The notes beneath the pieces were generated by a model. It was not told where the DNA came from and made no database searches. It was given only the letters and a program-made list of their open reading frames with translations. From Lutraria lutraria (taxonomy: Eukaryota; Mollusca; Bivalvia; Venerida; Mactridae): DNA of 64,000 nt. The translations under genes were made by a program, and so were the position numbers. The stretch covers positions 27,504,756 through 27,568,755 of the forward strand of contig OZ026834.1 of assembly GCA_964023205.1 (NCBI GenBank), written 5' to 3'. Shown here piece by piece: positions 63,626 through 64,000 of the stretch. Position 1 is the stretch's first letter. Every line of letters begins with the position of its first letter.

Positions 63626-64000
63626 CTGCATTAGTAAGAACAAGAAAATTTGAAATAATGCAAACAAGAACAACAATGTACAAATCAAATTTCAAATCCA
63701 ACCAAGTACAGAAACATACTAAGTTCAGATAATCCAATTAAATGCATTTTCAGTTCATCTGAATAAAATGCTTTTTAAATAAAAAACACAGGACATATTA
63801 TTGAATACAGATTTTCAGTCAACTTCAACACTATTCACAATTGATACAATTCATTAAGCACAGAATCCCTATAGTTTTTTTCTCTCAATCTGAGAAAGAG
63901 AATACTGCTGATGTATAACATGTAGTGTAAAAAGATGCAAAATTTTACCTGTCCCAATCCTTTTTTGTCAATTATAAATGGCTGGGGGACTGACAGTTTT
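63626..64000. other. Right-edge intron of the unidentified gene
   Basis: No exon with a matching phase was found. A donor-like CAG|GTAAAA on the minus strand (near 63949) follows a short open stretch. Confidence 0.35.

Noticed and set aside
63945..64000. Candidate upstream exon of the unidentified minus-strand gene ending CAG|GTAAAA
   Set aside because: The frame that is open ends in phase 0, whereas the next exon needs phase 1. The phase-1 frame contains a stop.

Overview
This is a 64-kb piece of an animal nuclear genome. It is AT-rich, has spliced genes with canonical GT/AG introns, and carries a heavy load of small transposable elements. Several repeats end in a 'gggccatnntggccctcttg'-type terminus next to 'gctcacctg'. 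I know that signature from bivalve molluscs, so a clam-like bivalve is the most likely source. That is inference; no species-specific gene is present.

Layout. (1) 1-3350: a decayed large DNA transposon or virus-like insertion. A protein-primed family-B DNA polymerase remnant lies on the minus strand, with six motif blocks in the correct order. A P-loop ATPase remnant lies on the plus strand and is broken by a 104-bp palindromic element. (2) 3722-5338: a bivalve repeat holding a ~161-bp tandem array with a 3-mer higher-order structure. (3) 7152-12237, minus strand: a five-exon gene for a 215-aa protein that resembles two muconolactone-isomerase-type (ferredoxin-like) domains in tandem. (4) 14315-45079, plus strand: a seven-exon glutaminyl-peptide cyclotransferase gene (QPCT, 367 aa) with a signal peptide and all metal-binding and catalytic positions conserved. 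It is divergent from gene 3, and CCAAT boxes lie in the shared upstream region. Its introns, one of 16 kb, are full of MITEs, SINEs and nested insertions. (5) 53120-54292, plus strand: an intact single-exon CREBZF (Zhangfei/SMILE) bZIP transcription factor gene of 390 aa. It is preceded by several short upstream ORFs and followed by a possible alternative 3' splice that would remove its HCF-1-binding motif. (6) 59932-63625, minus strand: the last four exons of an unrecognised gene with a long, disordered Ser/Pro-rich tail. It converges on CREBZF and runs off the right edge.

Mobile DNA. Many families can be defined from the window itself by terminal inverted repeats and target-site duplications: hAT-like elements (8-bp or 5-bp duplications), a TTAA-type family, TA-flanked families with TACAGT ends, a 76-77 bp micro-palindrome (three copies, 4-bp duplications), and tRNA-derived SINEs. 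Two insertions sit inside other elements and give relative ages. The genes are housekeeping or regulatory and not visibly connected as a pathway. No operon, CRISPR array, rRNA gene or intact tRNA gene was seen.
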